This document shows, one piece after another, positions 26,126-35,382 of a DNA stretch of 62,207 nucleotides. The stretch's first letter is position 1. Each line of letters begins with the position of its first letter. Source of the DNA: Amantichitinum ursilacus (lineage in GTDB: Bacteria; Pseudomonadota; Gammaproteobacteria; Burkholderiales; Chitinibacteraceae); NCBI RefSeq assembly GCF_001294205.1, contig NZ_LAQT01000033.1, positions 1 through 62,207 of the forward strand, given 5' to 3'. The position numbers and the translations under genes are program-made. Below the pieces are notes generated by a model. The model worked only from the letters and a program-made list of their open reading frames with translations, was not told the DNA's origin and searched no databases.

Positions 26126-27133
26126 ATGCTGCCACGCCTGTTTGCTGCCGCCCTTGCACTAAGCGCCACTGCCGCCTGGGCCGATACCACGTTGACCGTT
26201 TACACCGCGCTGGAGGCCGATCAGGTCAAGGCGTATCAAGACAAGTTCGAGCAAGAAAACCCTGGCCTGCATATCAACTGGGTGCGTGATTCCACCGGCG
26301 TGATCACCGCGCGCTTGCTGGCGGAAAAAGCCAATCCGAAGGCGGATGTGGTGATGGGTGTGGCTGCGTCGTCGCTGCTGATCCTGGACAAGGAAGGCAT
26401 GCTGCAGCCGTACGCGCCCAGAGGCGTGGAAAAGCTGACCCGGTCGTATGTGGATAGCAAGAATCCACCCGCCTGGGCCGGCATGGATGTATGGGGCGCA
26501 ACGGTCTGTTTCAACACGGTAGAGGCCGCCAAGCTGGGTCTGAAAAAGCCGGAGTCGTGGAAGGACCTGCTCAAGCCCGAGTTCAAAGGCAAGATCGTGA
26601 TGCCGAACCCGGCTTCCAGCGGCACCGGTTATTTTGATGTGACCGCATGGCTGAAGATTTTTGGCGAAAAGGGCGGCTGGGATTACATGGATGGTCTGCA
26701 TCAGAACATCGCCCAGTACGAACACTCGGGCAGCAAGCCGTGCAAGCAAGTGGCGGCGGGCGAATATCCGGTAGGCATTTCGTTTGAATATCGCGCGGCC
26801 ACGCTGAAGAAGGGCGGTGCGCCGATTGATCTGGTATTCCCGAAGGAAGGCCTGGGTTGGGATCTGGAAGCCACCGGCATCATGAAGGGCACCAAAAACC
26901 TGGACGCTGCCAAAAAGCTGGCGGACTGGTCGGCTTCGCTGTCGGCCAACCAGTTGTATGAAAAGAACTTTGCCGTGGTCGCCATCCCTGGCGTGGCCAA
27001 GCCCATCGAATTTATCCCCGCTAATTACGAGCAGATGCTGATCAAGCAGGATCTAGGCTGGTCCGCCAGCAATCGTGATCGCATCCTGGCCGAATGGACC
27101 AAGCGTTACGACAGCAAGTCCGAGCCGAAATAA
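26126..27133 (+). CDS. 2-aminoethylphosphonate ABC transporter substrate-binding protein
   Basis: A 335-residue periplasmic binding protein of the Fe/spermidine/AEP type. The signal peptide LFAAALALSATAAWA ends before DTTLTVYTALEADQVKAYQDKF. Typical features are NWVRDSTGVITARLLAEKANPKADV, the hinge region MDVWGATVCFNTVEAAKLG, and KIVMPNPASSGTGYFDVTAWL. The relationship to ferric-ion binding proteins is visible, but the genes downstream (PhnZ-like, PhnW, PhnX) make AEP the likely ligand. The start has a GAGGATCACGG ribosome-binding region. It is the first gene of the phosphonate operon. Confidence 0.85.
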   Translation: MLPRLFAAALALSATAAWADTTLTVYTALEADQVKAYQDKFEQENPGLHINWVRDSTGVITARLLAEKANPKADVVMGVAASSLLILDKEGMLQPYAPRGVEKLTRSYVDSKNPPAWAGMDVWGATVCFNTVEAAKLGLKKPESWKDLLKPEFKGKIVMPNPASSGTGYFDVTAWLKIFGEKGGWDYMDGLHQNIAQYEHSGSKPCKQVAAGEYPVGISFEYRAATLKKGGAPIDLVFPKEGLGWDLEATGIMKGTKNLDAAKKLADWSASLSANQLYEKNFAVVAIPGVAKPIEFIPANYEQMLIKQDLGWSASNRDRILAEWTKRYDSKSEPK

Positions 27134-27201
27134 GCCTTGCCTCTTGCAGTGCTCAGGCCGACATCGCGTTGGCCTGCGCACTGTGCTTGCCGGATGTTTC
27201 T

Positions 27202-27777
27202 ATGCATGACTCGTTAGCAGATTTACAAGCCCTGTACGCGCAACAAGGCGATCAGCAATACGGTGGTGAAGCCGTATCGCAACTGGAACACGCTTTGCAA
27301 AGCGCGTGGTTTGCCGAGCAGGACGGCGCGCCGGACAGTCTGGTGATCGCCGCGTTATTGCACGACGTTGGCCATCTGTTGGCGGGCCAGCACGATGACG
27401 ATATTGCGCACGGCATTGATGACCGGCACGAGGCCGTCGCCATCCCCGCGCTCAAACCCTTGTTTGCGGAAGACGTGCTGGCGCCGATTGCGCTGCATGT
27501 GGCGGCCAAGCGCTATCTGTGCGCCGTGCAGCCTGATTATTTTGCGAGCTTGTCGCTGGCCTCGCGCCAGTCACTGGCCTTGCAGGGCGGCCCGATGAAT
27601 GCCGCCGAGGCCGCGCGTTTTGCCGCCAGCCCATATGCGCAGGCGGCGATTGCACTGCGCACGTATGACGATCGCGCCAAGATCGAGAATCTGGCCACGC
27701 CGACGCTTGATCATTACTTTTTGCGTGCCCGTGCGATCAGTTTGCCCGCGCGTGCGCCGCGCCAGGAGCCTGTATGA
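27202..27777 (+). CDS. PhnZ-like HD-domain phosphonate oxygenase
   Basis: A 191-residue mixed-valence di-iron oxygenase of the HD family found in phosphonate operons. Residues known from PhnZ are all in place with an offset of four: Tyr20 and Glu23 in QYGGEAVSQ, His30 in LEHAL, and His54-Asp55 with His58 in LLHDVGHLL. Further ligands lie in DDRHEAVAI, LHVAAKRYLC and RTYDDRAKI. PhnZ cleaves (R)-2-amino-1-hydroxyethylphosphonate to glycine and phosphate. The dioxygenase PhnY*, which makes that substrate from AEP, is not seen nearby. The frame continues upstream, but the ATG at 27202 fits the family length. Its end overlaps the ATPase gene (ATGA). Confidence 0.85.
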   Translation: MHDSLADLQALYAQQGDQQYGGEAVSQLEHALQSAWFAEQDGAPDSLVIAALLHDVGHLLAGQHDDDIAHGIDDRHEAVAIPALKPLFAEDVLAPIALHVAAKRYLCAVQPDYFASLSLASRQSLALQGGPMNAAEAARFAASPYAQAAIALRTYDDRAKIENLATPTLDHYFLRARAISLPARAPRQEPV

Positions 27778-28877
27778 AAGCCGATCCGGTCATCCATTTA
27801 ACGCAAACGGCGGCGCTAGGCCTGGGCGGGATTTCCAAGCGCTTTGGCAGTTTTAGCGCATTGCGCGATATCGAACTGGCCGTGCATAAAGGCGAGTTTG
27901 TGTGTTTGCTGGGGCCGTCGGGCTGCGGCAAAACCACCTTGCTGCGCATAATCGCGGGACTGGACAGCGCCGATACCGGCCGCATCACCATGCACGGCAA
28001 GGATGTAACGCATCTGCCGCCGGCCAAACGTGATTACGGCATTGTGTTTCAGTCGTATGCCTTGTTTCCCAATCTGACGGTGACACAAAACATTGCCTAT
28101 GGCCTGAAAGGCCGTCGCCAGGATCAACGTCAGCGCGTGACCGAATTATTGAGTCTGATTGATCTGGCCGGCATCGAAGATCGCTACCCCAATCAGTTGT
28201 CGGGCGGCCAACAGCAGCGCGTGGCTTTGGCGCGTGCGCTGGCCACCTCACCGGGTTTGTTGCTGTTGGATGAACCGCTGTCGGCGCTGGATGCACGCGT
28301 GCGCGAGCATCTGCGCCGCGAAATCCGCAGCCTGCAGCAACGCTTGGGTATCACCACCATCATGGTCACGCATGATCAGGAAGAAGCCTTGACCATGGCT
28401 GATCGCATCGTGGTGATGAACCACGGGGTAATCGAGCAAATCGGCACGCCCGAAGATATTTATGCGCGTCCGCAAAGCCGCTTTGTGGCCGAATTTGTGG
28501 GCCGCGCCAACTGGTTGCCCGGCGTGGTGGAAGCGGGCCATTGCGTGCGCACCGGCGATGTCAGCCTGCAGTTGCCCGACAGCGCCGCCGTCAAAACGGG
28601 CGACGCCGTGCAACTGTTTATCCGGCCCGAAGCCATCAGCATCGAAGCGCGCTGGCAGGGCGGTCGCAACGCGGTGCTGGCGCAACTGATCAGCCAGGAA
28701 TTGCTGGGTGGTTTCTGCCGTCTGACGCTGAGCGTGCCCGCCATGGGCAACCTTAATCTGATCGCCGACGTTAGCCGGCCCACGCTGGCGCAATTGCGGC
28801 TGGACCAGGGTCAGCGTTTGCCGCTGACGCTAAGCCCGGCGGCCTTGCGCGTGTTTACCGACGAGGCCGCAGCATGA
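27774..28877 (+). CDS. phnT: ABC transporter ATPase for 2-aminoethylphosphonate
   Basis: A 367-residue ATPase of the PotA/FbpC type. Walker A is GPSGCGKTTL, followed by a Q-loop (GIVFQSYALF), signature [15 protein letters not shown], Walker B LLLLDEPLSALDA and the switch His in MVTHDQEEAL. The C-terminal about 120 residues form a TOBE-type regulatory domain. It overlaps PhnZ-like and permease genes by four bases on each side, so subunits are co-translated. The assignment to PhnT comes from the operon. Confidence 0.88.
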   Translation: MKADPVIHLTQTAALGLGGISKRFGSFSALRDIELAVHKGEFVCLLGPSGCGKTTLLRIIAGLDSADTGRITMHGKDVTHLPPAKRDYGIVFQSYALFPNLTVTQNIAYGLKGRRQDQRQRVTELLSLIDLAGIEDRYPNQLSGGQQQRVALARALATSPGLLLLDEPLSALDARVREHLRREIRSLQQRLGITTIMVTHDQEEALTMADRIVVMNHGVIEQIGTPEDIYARPQSRFVAEFVGRANWLPGVVEAGHCVRTGDVSLQLPDSAAVKTGDAVQLFIRPEAISIEARWQGGRNAVLAQLISQELLGGFCRLTLSVPAMGNLNLIADVSRPTLAQLRLDQGQRLPLTLSPAALRVFTDEAAA

Positions 28878-30571
28878 GCCTGTCGTTGCGGGTGTGGAGC
28901 GGCCGCCAGCCGCGCGCGCGGACCGACAAAGTGGCGGCGCTGCTGACCTGGCTGTCGGCGCTGGTGTTGCTGGTGTTTCTGGCGCTGCCGCTATTGGCGA
29001 TGCTGGGTAAGGCATTACGCGACAAGTCCGATCAATTTGTCGGCCTGGCCAACTTTGCCGGCCTGTTCACGCCGCGCTTTGTTTTTCTGCTGGGCAACAG
29101 CCTGAGCGTGGCCGTGATCAGCACGCTGGTGGTGGTGCCGTTGGCATTTGTCTTTGCCGCCGCGCTCACGCGTACCTGCATGCCGGGGCGGCCGGTGTTT
29201 CGCATGCTGGCGCTGATCCCTTTGCTGGCCCCGTCCTTGCTGCCCGGTATTTCGCTGATTTATCTGTTCGGCAACCAGGGCTTGCTGAAGTCCTGGTTTG
29301 CCGCGGCGGGCATCTCGATTTATGGACCGTGGGGCATAGTGCTGGGCGAGATGTTTTATACGTTTCCACATGCGCTGATGATTTTGCTGACCGCGCTGGC
29401 GCTGGCCGATGCGCGCTTGTACGAAGCCGCCACCGCCCTGGGCGCGGGCCGGATGCGCCAGTTTGCAACGGTGACGCTGCCGTCGGTGCGCTACGGGCTG
29501 ATTTCGGCAGCGATGCTGGTGTTTACCCTGGTGATGACCGACTTTGGCGTACCCACCATCGTAGGCGGCCGTTATGACGTGCTGGCGGTCGAAATCTACA
29601 AACAAGTGATTGGCCAACAGAACTTTGGTCGCGGCGCGGTTTACGGCATTTGTCTCTTGTTGCCTGCCGTACTGAGCTGGGTGCTGGACCGCCATGTGCA
29701 GCGCAAACAGCAAGCGATGCTCAGCGCGCGCGCTCAGCCACTGCAGCCCAAACGCCAACCGTTACGCGACGCGCTGGCCCTGCTGGTTTGCGTGGTGATC
29801 GCCTTGTGGCTGCTGGGCATGCTGGGCGTGTCGGTGGCTGCGGCCTTCATCAAACAATGGCCGTACAACCTGAGCCTGACGCTGGCGCATTTTGACTTCG
29901 ACAATATGGATGGCGGCGGCTGGCAGGCGTGGCGCAATAGTTTGCGTCTGGCGGGCGGGGCGGCGTTGGTGGGCGGCGTGGTGGCGTTTATCGGCGCGTA
30001 CTGGGTAGAAAAAACCCGCGCCGCGCCGCTGGGCCGCGCCACCATCAATATGCTGGCCATTTTGCCGATGGCGGTGCCAGGGCTGGTGTTGGGCCTGGGC
30101 TATATCTTTTTCTTTAACGCGCCGGGTAATCCGCTCAATGTTTTGTACGGCACGATGGCACTGCTGGTGCTGTGCACAGTGGTGCATTACTACAGCACGG
30201 CGCATCTGACGGCGCTGACCGCGCTCAAGCAACTGGATGGCGAATTCGAATATGTGGCCGCTTCGCTGCAAGTGCCGTTCTGGACCACGTTGCGCCGTGT
30301 GACGCTGCCGATTTGTCTGCCTGCCGTGCTGGATATCGCGCGCTATTACTTTGTCTCGGGCATGACCACGCTTAGCGCCGTCATCTTTCTCTATACGCCC
30401 GACACCGTGCTGTCCGCGGTGGCGGTGCTGAATATGGATGACGCGGGCGATACCGCCGCTGCCGCTGCGATGGCCAGCCTGATCGTGGCGACCTCGGTGG
30501 CGGTGTGCCTGGTGTTTGGCGGCGTGTCATGGTGGGCTTTGCGCCGCACGCAGCGCTGGCGTCTGCGGTGA
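28874..30571 (+). CDS. fused two-domain ABC permease for 2-aminoethylphosphonate
   Basis: A 565-residue protein with about 12 membrane helices in two halves. Each half has an EAA loop that contacts the ATPase: EAATALGAGRMRQFATVTLP (first half, about residue 190) and EYVAASLQVPFWTTLRRVTLP (second half, about residue 460). In the Salmonella AEP system the same job is done by two proteins, PhnU and PhnV; here both are one chain, as in FbpB. It starts inside the ATPase stop (ATGA). A gap of 124 bases with a regulatory motif separates it from phnW. Confidence 0.88.
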   Translation: MSLSLRVWSGRQPRARTDKVAALLTWLSALVLLVFLALPLLAMLGKALRDKSDQFVGLANFAGLFTPRFVFLLGNSLSVAVISTLVVVPLAFVFAAALTRTCMPGRPVFRMLALIPLLAPSLLPGISLIYLFGNQGLLKSWFAAAGISIYGPWGIVLGEMFYTFPHALMILLTALALADARLYEAATALGAGRMRQFATVTLPSVRYGLISAAMLVFTLVMTDFGVPTIVGGRYDVLAVEIYKQVIGQQNFGRGAVYGICLLLPAVLSWVLDRHVQRKQQAMLSARAQPLQPKRQPLRDALALLVCVVIALWLLGMLGVSVAAAFIKQWPYNLSLTLAHFDFDNMDGGGWQAWRNSLRLAGGAALVGGVVAFIGAYWVEKTRAAPLGRATINMLAILPMAVPGLVLGLGYIFFFNAPGNPLNVLYGTMALLVLCTVVHYYSTAHLTALTALKQLDGEFEYVAASLQVPFWTTLRRVTLPICLPAVLDIARYYFVSGMTTLSAVIFLYTPDTVLSAVAVLNMDDAGDTAAAAAMASLIVATSVAVCLVFGGVSWWALRRTQRWRLR

Positions 30572-30668
30572 GGGCGGCGTTGAGGGCGGCGGTTTGGGCG
30601 CGTATCGATTTCGGGCCAGCGCGTCACTTGCGCGCTGGCGATGTTCACACTTTTTTTGCCTCAGAATT

Positions 30669-30681
30669 CATCTAGACGTTC
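30669..30681 (+). promoter_or_regulatory. TCTAGACGTT motif before phnW
   Basis: CATCTAGACGTTC repeats eleven bases of the palindromic site at 26048-26058. It lies just before the GGGAG ribosome-binding site of phnW. It suggests that phnW is controlled together with the transporter, by the same regulator, from its own promoter. Confidence 0.45.
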
Positions 30682-30695
30682 GGGAGACTTGACCT

Positions 30696-31793
30696 ATGCG
30701 CGAACCCATCCTGTTAACTCCAGGCCCGCTCACCACCACGCTCAAAACCAAGACCGCCATGCTGTCGGACTGGGGCTCGTGGGACGCCGCCTTTAACGAA
30801 CTGACTGCCAGCGTCTGCGCCGATCTGTTGGCGATTGCGCATGCGCAGGAAGACCACGTGTGCGTGCCCTTGCAAGGCTCGGGCACATTTGCGGTCGAAG
30901 CCGCCATCGGCACGTTGTTGCCGCGCACAGGCAAATTGTTGGTGCTGGTCAATGGCGCGTATGGCAAGCGCATGGCGCGGGCGGTGGAAGTGATGGGGCG
31001 CCAGGTGGCTATCCTCGAATTTGCCGAAAACGCGCCAGTCGACGCCGCCGCGGTGGCCCGGCGTCTGGCGCAGGAACCCGCAATTACGCATGTCGGCGTG
31101 ATCCATTGCGAAACCAGCACCGGGGTACTCAACCCGCTGGCCGACATCGCCCGCGTGGTCGCGGCACAAGGCAAACGTTTGATTATTGATGCGATGTCGA
31201 GCTTTGGTGCGCTCGATATCGACGCGCGCGAGTTGCAATTTGATGCGCTGGTGGCGTCCAGCAACAAGTGTCTGGAAGGCGTGCCCGGCATGGGCATCAT
31301 CATCGCGCGCCGTGCTGCGCTGGTGGAAAGCCTGGGCAACAGCCATTCGCTGTCGATGGATCTGCACGACCAGTACGTCTATATGCAAAAGACCGGCCAA
31401 TGGCGCTTTACGCCACCCACGCATGTGGTGGCGGCCTTGCGCGCGGCGCTGGACCAATATCACGCGGAGGGCGGCCAGCCGGGCCGCCTGGCGCGCTATC
31501 AAGCTAATTATCAGATGCTGGTGACGGGGCTGGCGCGACTGGGGCTGACGCCGTTTCTGGCCAGGGATGATCAGGCCCCGATCATCGTGACCTTTCATGC
31601 GCCGGAACATCCCGATTATGACTTTCGCGCGCTGTATGAAGCGGTGCGCGAGCGGGGTTTTGTGCTGTATCCCGGCAAGCTCACCGAAGTCGAAACCTTC
31701 CGTGTGGGCTGCATTGGTGCGATCAACGAGGCTGAAATCGGCCAGGCCGTCGCGGCCATCGGCGAGGGGCTTAACCAGTTGGGCTGGCTGTGA
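30696..31793 (+). CDS. phnW: 2-aminoethylphosphonate--pyruvate transaminase
   Basis: A 365-residue PLP-dependent class-V aminotransferase that transfers the amino group of AEP to pyruvate, giving phosphonoacetaldehyde and alanine. The start region [18 protein letters not shown] is characteristic of PhnW. The PLP-binding Lys lies in [17 protein letters not shown], after [13 protein letters not shown], which contains the Asp that pairs with the pyridine nitrogen. Normal length. RBS GGGAG is ten bases before the ATG. The next gene, 55 bases later, encodes the next step of the pathway. Confidence 0.95.
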   Translation: MREPILLTPGPLTTTLKTKTAMLSDWGSWDAAFNELTASVCADLLAIAHAQEDHVCVPLQGSGTFAVEAAIGTLLPRTGKLLVLVNGAYGKRMARAVEVMGRQVAILEFAENAPVDAAAVARRLAQEPAITHVGVIHCETSTGVLNPLADIARVVAAQGKRLIIDAMSSFGALDIDARELQFDALVASSNKCLEGVPGMGIIIARRAALVESLGNSHSLSMDLHDQYVYMQKTGQWRFTPPTHVVAALRAALDQYHAEGGQPGRLARYQANYQMLVTGLARLGLTPFLARDDQAPIIVTFHAPEHPDYDFRALYEAVRERGFVLYPGKLTEVETFRVGCIGAINEAEIGQAVAAIGEGLNQLGWL

Positions 31794-31804
31794 CGCGCTA
31801 ACAA

Positions 31805-31818
31805 CGTTTCATATCGTT
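31805..31818 (+). promoter_or_regulatory. CATATCGTT element before phnX
   Basis: CGTTTCATATCGTT repeats, with one extra T, the element at 26054-26066 before the binding-protein gene. It is followed by TTCATAT, giving a TTTCATAT direct repeat. It lies in the 55-bp space between phnW and phnX and may be a regulator site or part of a promoter. Confidence 0.4.
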
Positions 31819-31848
31819 TTCATATATGCCGTTTAACCTGAGACCATC

Positions 31849-32700
31849 ATGAATATTGCTAACCCTTCCGCGGCGCGCCGCGCGTCGCCCATTGCCGCCC
31901 ATTTGCAGGCTGTCATTTTTGACTGGGCGGGCACGATCGTCGATTTTGGCTCGTTTGCGCCGACGCAAGTGCTGGTCGAAGCCTTCGCCGGTTTTGATAT
32001 TGCACTGACGCTGGACGAAGCACGCGGCCCCATGGGCGTGGGCAAGTGGCAGCACATCGAAGCGCTGGCGGGCGATCCGGCGATTGCGCCGCGCTGGCAA
32101 AAACGCTTTGGCCGCGCCGTGTGTGCGGAAGATGTCGATACGCTGTACCAGGCGTTTATGCCGCTGCAGATTGCGCGCGTCGGCCATTATTCGTGGCCCG
32201 TTCCTGGCGCTCTGGACATGGTGGAGCGTCTGCGCGCGGCCGGTTTGCGCATTGGTTCTTGCTCTGGCTATCCGCGCCAGGTGATGAATGCATTGCTGCC
32301 GCTGGCCGAGGAGCGCGGCTATACGCCCGACACCGCCATTGCCGCGGATGATCTGGCCGCCGGCGGCCGCCCTGGCCCGTGGATGGCGCTGGCCACAGTC
32401 CTGGAGCTGGGCATTGATGACGTCGCCGCGTGCGTCAAAGTGGACGACAGCACGCCGGGCATCGAAGAAGGTTTGCGCGCGGGCATGTGGACCGTGGGTT
32501 TGTCCGCCAGCGGCAATGAAGTGGGGCTGACGTTTGAAGAATGGCAGGCGCTCAGCGCGTCCGAACAGCTGGCACGCACCGCGCCCGCCGAACAAAAACT
32601 ACGCGATGCCGGTGCGCATTATGTGATCGATACCGTGGCGGACTTATGGCCGGTGCTACAAGACATCGCCTGGCGCCGCAGTTGCGGAGAGCGTCCGTGA
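31849..32700 (+). CDS. phnX: phosphonoacetaldehyde hydrolase
   Basis: A 283-residue HAD-superfamily enzyme that splits phosphonoacetaldehyde into acetaldehyde and phosphate, using a Schiff base. The nucleophile Asp is in [13 protein letters not shown], and the Schiff-base Lys is in [15 protein letters not shown], both diagnostic for PhnX. Later HAD motifs are [11 protein letters not shown] and [13 protein letters not shown]. It completes the PhnW-PhnX pathway encoded here. Its stop overlaps the GTG start of the following oxidoreductase (GTGA). Confidence 0.95.
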   Translation: MNIANPSAARRASPIAAHLQAVIFDWAGTIVDFGSFAPTQVLVEAFAGFDIALTLDEARGPMGVGKWQHIEALAGDPAIAPRWQKRFGRAVCAEDVDTLYQAFMPLQIARVGHYSWPVPGALDMVERLRAAGLRIGSCSGYPRQVMNALLPLAEERGYTPDTAIAADDLAAGGRPGPWMALATVLELGIDDVAACVKVDDSTPGIEEGLRAGMWTVGLSASGNEVGLTFEEWQALSASEQLARTAPAEQKLRDAGAHYVIDTVADLWPVLQDIAWRRSCGERP

Positions 32701-34148
32701 ACATGCCCAGCGCGCCCGCTGAACTGAGTGTGTCCTACGGCCAGGCGGAGTTTCGTCCGTTCTGGTTTGAGCAGGCGTTGGCGCGCGAAACGCTGCCGCC
32801 CGCCGCTCCCTTGCTGGGCGAAACCACGGCCGATGTTTGCATTGTCGGCGGCGGCTTTACCGGCTTGTGGACCGCACTGCAGTTAAAGCTGGCGCAGCCG
32901 GAGCTTGATGTGGTGATCATCGAGCGCGATTTGTGTGGCGCGGGCGCGTCGGGCCGCAATGGCGGCTGCATGCTGACGTGGTCAACGCGGCTGTTTACGC
33001 TGCAACGTTTGTTTGGCCAGCGCGAGGCGACGCGGCTGGTGCGCGCATCCGAGCAAGCAGTGCACGACATCTCCGGCTTTTGCAAAGCGCATGGCATCGA
33101 GGCCGATGTACGCGTGGACGGCACGCTGTATACGGCCACCAACCAGGCGCAAGTGGGCAGCATGGATGAGCTGATGGCGGGGCTGACCAGCAGCGGGTGC
33201 AATAGCTGGCAACGCTGGAACGCCGCCGATATCCAGGGCCGTGCCGGTTCGGTGCGGCATCTGGAAGGCTGGTATTCACCGTCGGCGGGCACGGTGCAAC
33301 CGGGTTTGCTGGTGCGGGGATTGGCGCGGGTGGCGCGTGAGATGGGCGTACGTATTTACGAGAACACGCCGATGCGCGCGCTCAAACCCTCCGCCAAACC
33401 GGTGATCCAGACCGAGCAAGGCCGGGTAGTGGCGGGGCAGGTGGTGCTGGCCATCAACGCGTGGATGGCCACGCAGTTCAGCCAGTTTGCCCGCAGCATC
33501 GCCGTAGTTTCCAGCGACATGATCATCACCGAGCCGCGCCCGGGTTTGCTGGCGCGTACAGGTCTGGCGCATGGCACCAGCGTGCTGGATTCGCGCACGT
33601 TTGTGTATTACTACCGCAGCACGCCCGACGGCCGCATCATGCTGGGCAAAGGCGGCAATACGTTTGCGTGGGGTGGCAAGATATTGCCCGAGTTTGATCA
33701 GCCCTCGGCCTATGCCAGTCAGCTGCAGGATGCGTTGCACGATTTCTTTCCGGCATGGCGCGATGTGCCGCTGGCGGCGTCGTGGAACGGGCCATCCGAT
33801 CGATCCGTTACCGGCCTGCCGTTTTTTGGCCGGCTGGATGATCATCCGAATATCTTTTACGGCCTTGGCTATTCCGGTAATGGCGTGGCGCCCAGCTATA
33901 TGGGCGGGCAGATTCTGGCGTCGCTGGTGCTGGGGCTGGATAACGACTGGACCCGCAGCGGCCTGGTACGTGGCCCGCGCGGCAAGTTTCCGCCGGAGCC
34001 GATCCGCTACGCGGGTTCCCTGCTGGTGCGCGACGCGATCCGGCGGAAAGAGTTTGCCGAAGATATCGGCCACGCACCCAGCCAGCTGGATTGCTGGCTG
34101 GCGCGACTGGCGAATGCGGCTGGGAAGTCGGATAAGGGCGGTGCTTGA
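32697..34148 (+). CDS. FAD-dependent amine oxidase (DAO family) of the phosphonate cluster
   Basis: A 483-residue flavoprotein of the D-amino-acid/glycine oxidase fold. The FAD-binding Rossmann motif is [17 protein letters not shown], followed by [17 protein letters not shown]. The C-terminal part has the FAD contact [26 protein letters not shown]-like segment ([10 protein letters not shown] and GLGYSGNGV). Relatives in phosphonate clusters (PbfD type) have been reported to oxidise N-methylated AEP; this is family knowledge recalled, not proven here. The GTG at 32697 overlaps the phnX stop and has GGAGAG at a good distance; an ATG at 32703 is the alternative. It ends the operon. Confidence 0.82.
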   Translation: MNMPSAPAELSVSYGQAEFRPFWFEQALARETLPPAAPLLGETTADVCIVGGGFTGLWTALQLKLAQPELDVVIIERDLCGAGASGRNGGCMLTWSTRLFTLQRLFGQREATRLVRASEQAVHDISGFCKAHGIEADVRVDGTLYTATNQAQVGSMDELMAGLTSSGCNSWQRWNAADIQGRAGSVRHLEGWYSPSAGTVQPGLLVRGLARVAREMGVRIYENTPMRALKPSAKPVIQTEQGRVVAGQVVLAINAWMATQFSQFARSIAVVSSDMIITEPRPGLLARTGLAHGTSVLDSRTFVYYYRSTPDGRIMLGKGGNTFAWGGKILPEFDQPSAYASQLQDALHDFFPAWRDVPLAASWNGPSDRSVTGLPFFGRLDDHPNIFYGLGYSGNGVAPSYMGGQILASLVLGLDNDWTRSGLVRGPRGKFPPEPIRYAGSLLVRDAIRRKEFAEDIGHAPSQLDCWLARLANAAGKSDKGGA

Positions 34149-34163
34149 TCGAGCCCGCTCTTC

Positions 34164-34196
34164 CATAGGGTGGGTCTAGACCCACCATTCAAAGCC
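34164..34196 (-). repeat. REP-like palindrome, copy 2
   Basis: GGTGGGTCTAGACCCACC at 34169-34186 is a perfect 18-bp palindrome, flanked by CATAG on the left and ATTCAAAGC on the right, so in inverse orientation to copies 1 and 3. It lies 20 bases after the phosphonate cluster and could act as its transcript end. Confidence 0.7.
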
Positions 34197-34366
34197 CTGG
34201 ACTTGGGCGGCACCGGTTGGCGGTAGTGCGTTCAAACCCAGGCTGGCCAGGCCAAGCGTCCATCAGAGCGACCTTTTTGGTTCGAATCCACGGCTTTGAC
34301 TGGTGGGTCGTGACCCACCCTATGCGGGGTGGGATTGATCGGGTGCGGCGTTGATGCATGGCCAAG
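34197..34366. other. spacer between and after the inverted REP-like elements
   Basis: About 100 bases separate copies 2 and 3 of the element, followed by about 45 bases up to the DHH gene. No ORF is supported. GGTTCGAATCC at 34279-34289 looks like a tRNA T-arm, but no tRNA can be folded around it. Confidence 0.4.
34294..34325 (+). repeat. REP-like palindrome, copy 3
   Basis: GGTGGGTC-GT-GACCCACC at 34302-34319, preceded by GCTTTGACT and followed by CTATG, same orientation as copy 1. Together with copy 2 it forms a convergent pair, the arrangement of a REP doublet. Confidence 0.7.
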
Positions 34367-35299
34367 TCAGCCGTCGGCCGTTATTTTGAGTATCAGCTCA
34401 CGCAAAATCTGTTCGGCGCTGTCATTGGGCACCTGGCACGTACCGGCAGCTTCGTGACCCCCGCCGCCGTAATCGAGCATCAACTCACCAATTTTTGTGG
34501 CTGAGCTGCGGTTGATGACGGATTTGCCAGTGGCAAACACCGTGTTTTGCTGGCGCACGCCCCACAACACGTGGATCGAGATATTGCATTGCGGAAACAG
34601 CGCATACACGGTAAAGCGGTTGGTGACGTAGATCGTTTCTTCATTGCGTAAATCCAGCACCAGCAGATTGTCGTACACGCGCGCGCAGCGGAGGATTTGC
34701 TCCAGCGCCAGCGGGTTGTGTTCGGTGTAGACATCCACGCGTTGCTGCACATCGGGCAGCGCCAGAATCTCGTCGATATTGTGATCCCGGCAGTAAGTGA
34801 TCAGGTCCATCATCAGCGCGTAATTCGAGATACGAAAGCTGCGGATGCGGCCCAGACCGGTGCGTGCATCCATCAAAAAATTGAGCAACACCCAACCTTG
34901 CGGCTGCAGGATTTCTTCGCGGCTGAAGTCGCCAGAATCGGCTTTGTCCACGGCACGGATCATGTCCATGCTGATATGCGGAAACGCCTCGGCGCCGCCG
35001 TAATAGTCATACACCACGCGTGCGGCGGATGGGGCTTCGGGATCAATAATGTGGTTGGGCCGCGGGCCCTGGTTGCGCACGGTTTCGGACTGGTGATGAT
35101 CGAACACCAGATGCGCATCGGCCACGTAGGGCAGGTTGGTGGTGATATCGCTGGAATTGATATCGACGCGGCCATCCTGCATGTCTTTGGGGTGGACAAA
35201 CAGGATGTCGTCGATCAGATCGAGTTCCTTCAGCAGCACGGCCGAAACCAGGCCATCGAAGTCGCTGCGCGTCACCAAACGGTAGCGGCGGGGCGGCAT
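34367..35299 (-). CDS. DHH-family phosphoesterase
   Basis: A 310-residue cytosolic phosphoesterase with the DHH metal-binding motifs: TRSDFDGLVSAVLL (motif I), VHPKDMQDG (around motif II), and LVFDHHQSE (motif III, DHH). The C-terminal DHHA1 domain has YGGGGHEAAGTCQV. The family includes nanoRNase, exopolyphosphatase-like and c-di-AMP/pGpG-type phosphodiesterases, so the substrate is not fixed. The ATG at 35299 has a clear AAAGGAGC ribosome-binding site and is preferred over 35347. Confidence 0.85.
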   Translation of the reverse strand: MPPRRYRLVTRSDFDGLVSAVLLKELDLIDDILFVHPKDMQDGRVDINSSDITTNLPYVADAHLVFDHHQSETVRNQGPRPNHIIDPEAPSAARVVYDYYGGAEAFPHISMDMIRAVDKADSGDFSREEILQPQGWVLLNFLMDARTGLGRIRSFRISNYALMMDLITYCRDHNIDEILALPDVQQRVDVYTEHNPLALEQILRCARVYDNLLVLDLRNEETIYVTNRFTVYALFPQCNISIHVLWGVRQQNTVFATGKSVINRSSATKIGELMLDYGGGGHEAAGTCQVPNDSAEQILRELILKITADG

Positions 35300-35382
35300 G
35301 ACGAGCTCCTTTACGCCAGTGTGGGGCCGCGCCGGCTGGCGAGGCACTCCACAATATAGACGCTATGACGCCGCCCGCAGCC

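Noticed and set aside
34215-34295. tRNA-like T-arm (GGTTCGAATCC)
   Set aside because: No matching acceptor, D- or anticodon arm can be folded around it; it is part of the spacer between REP-like elements.
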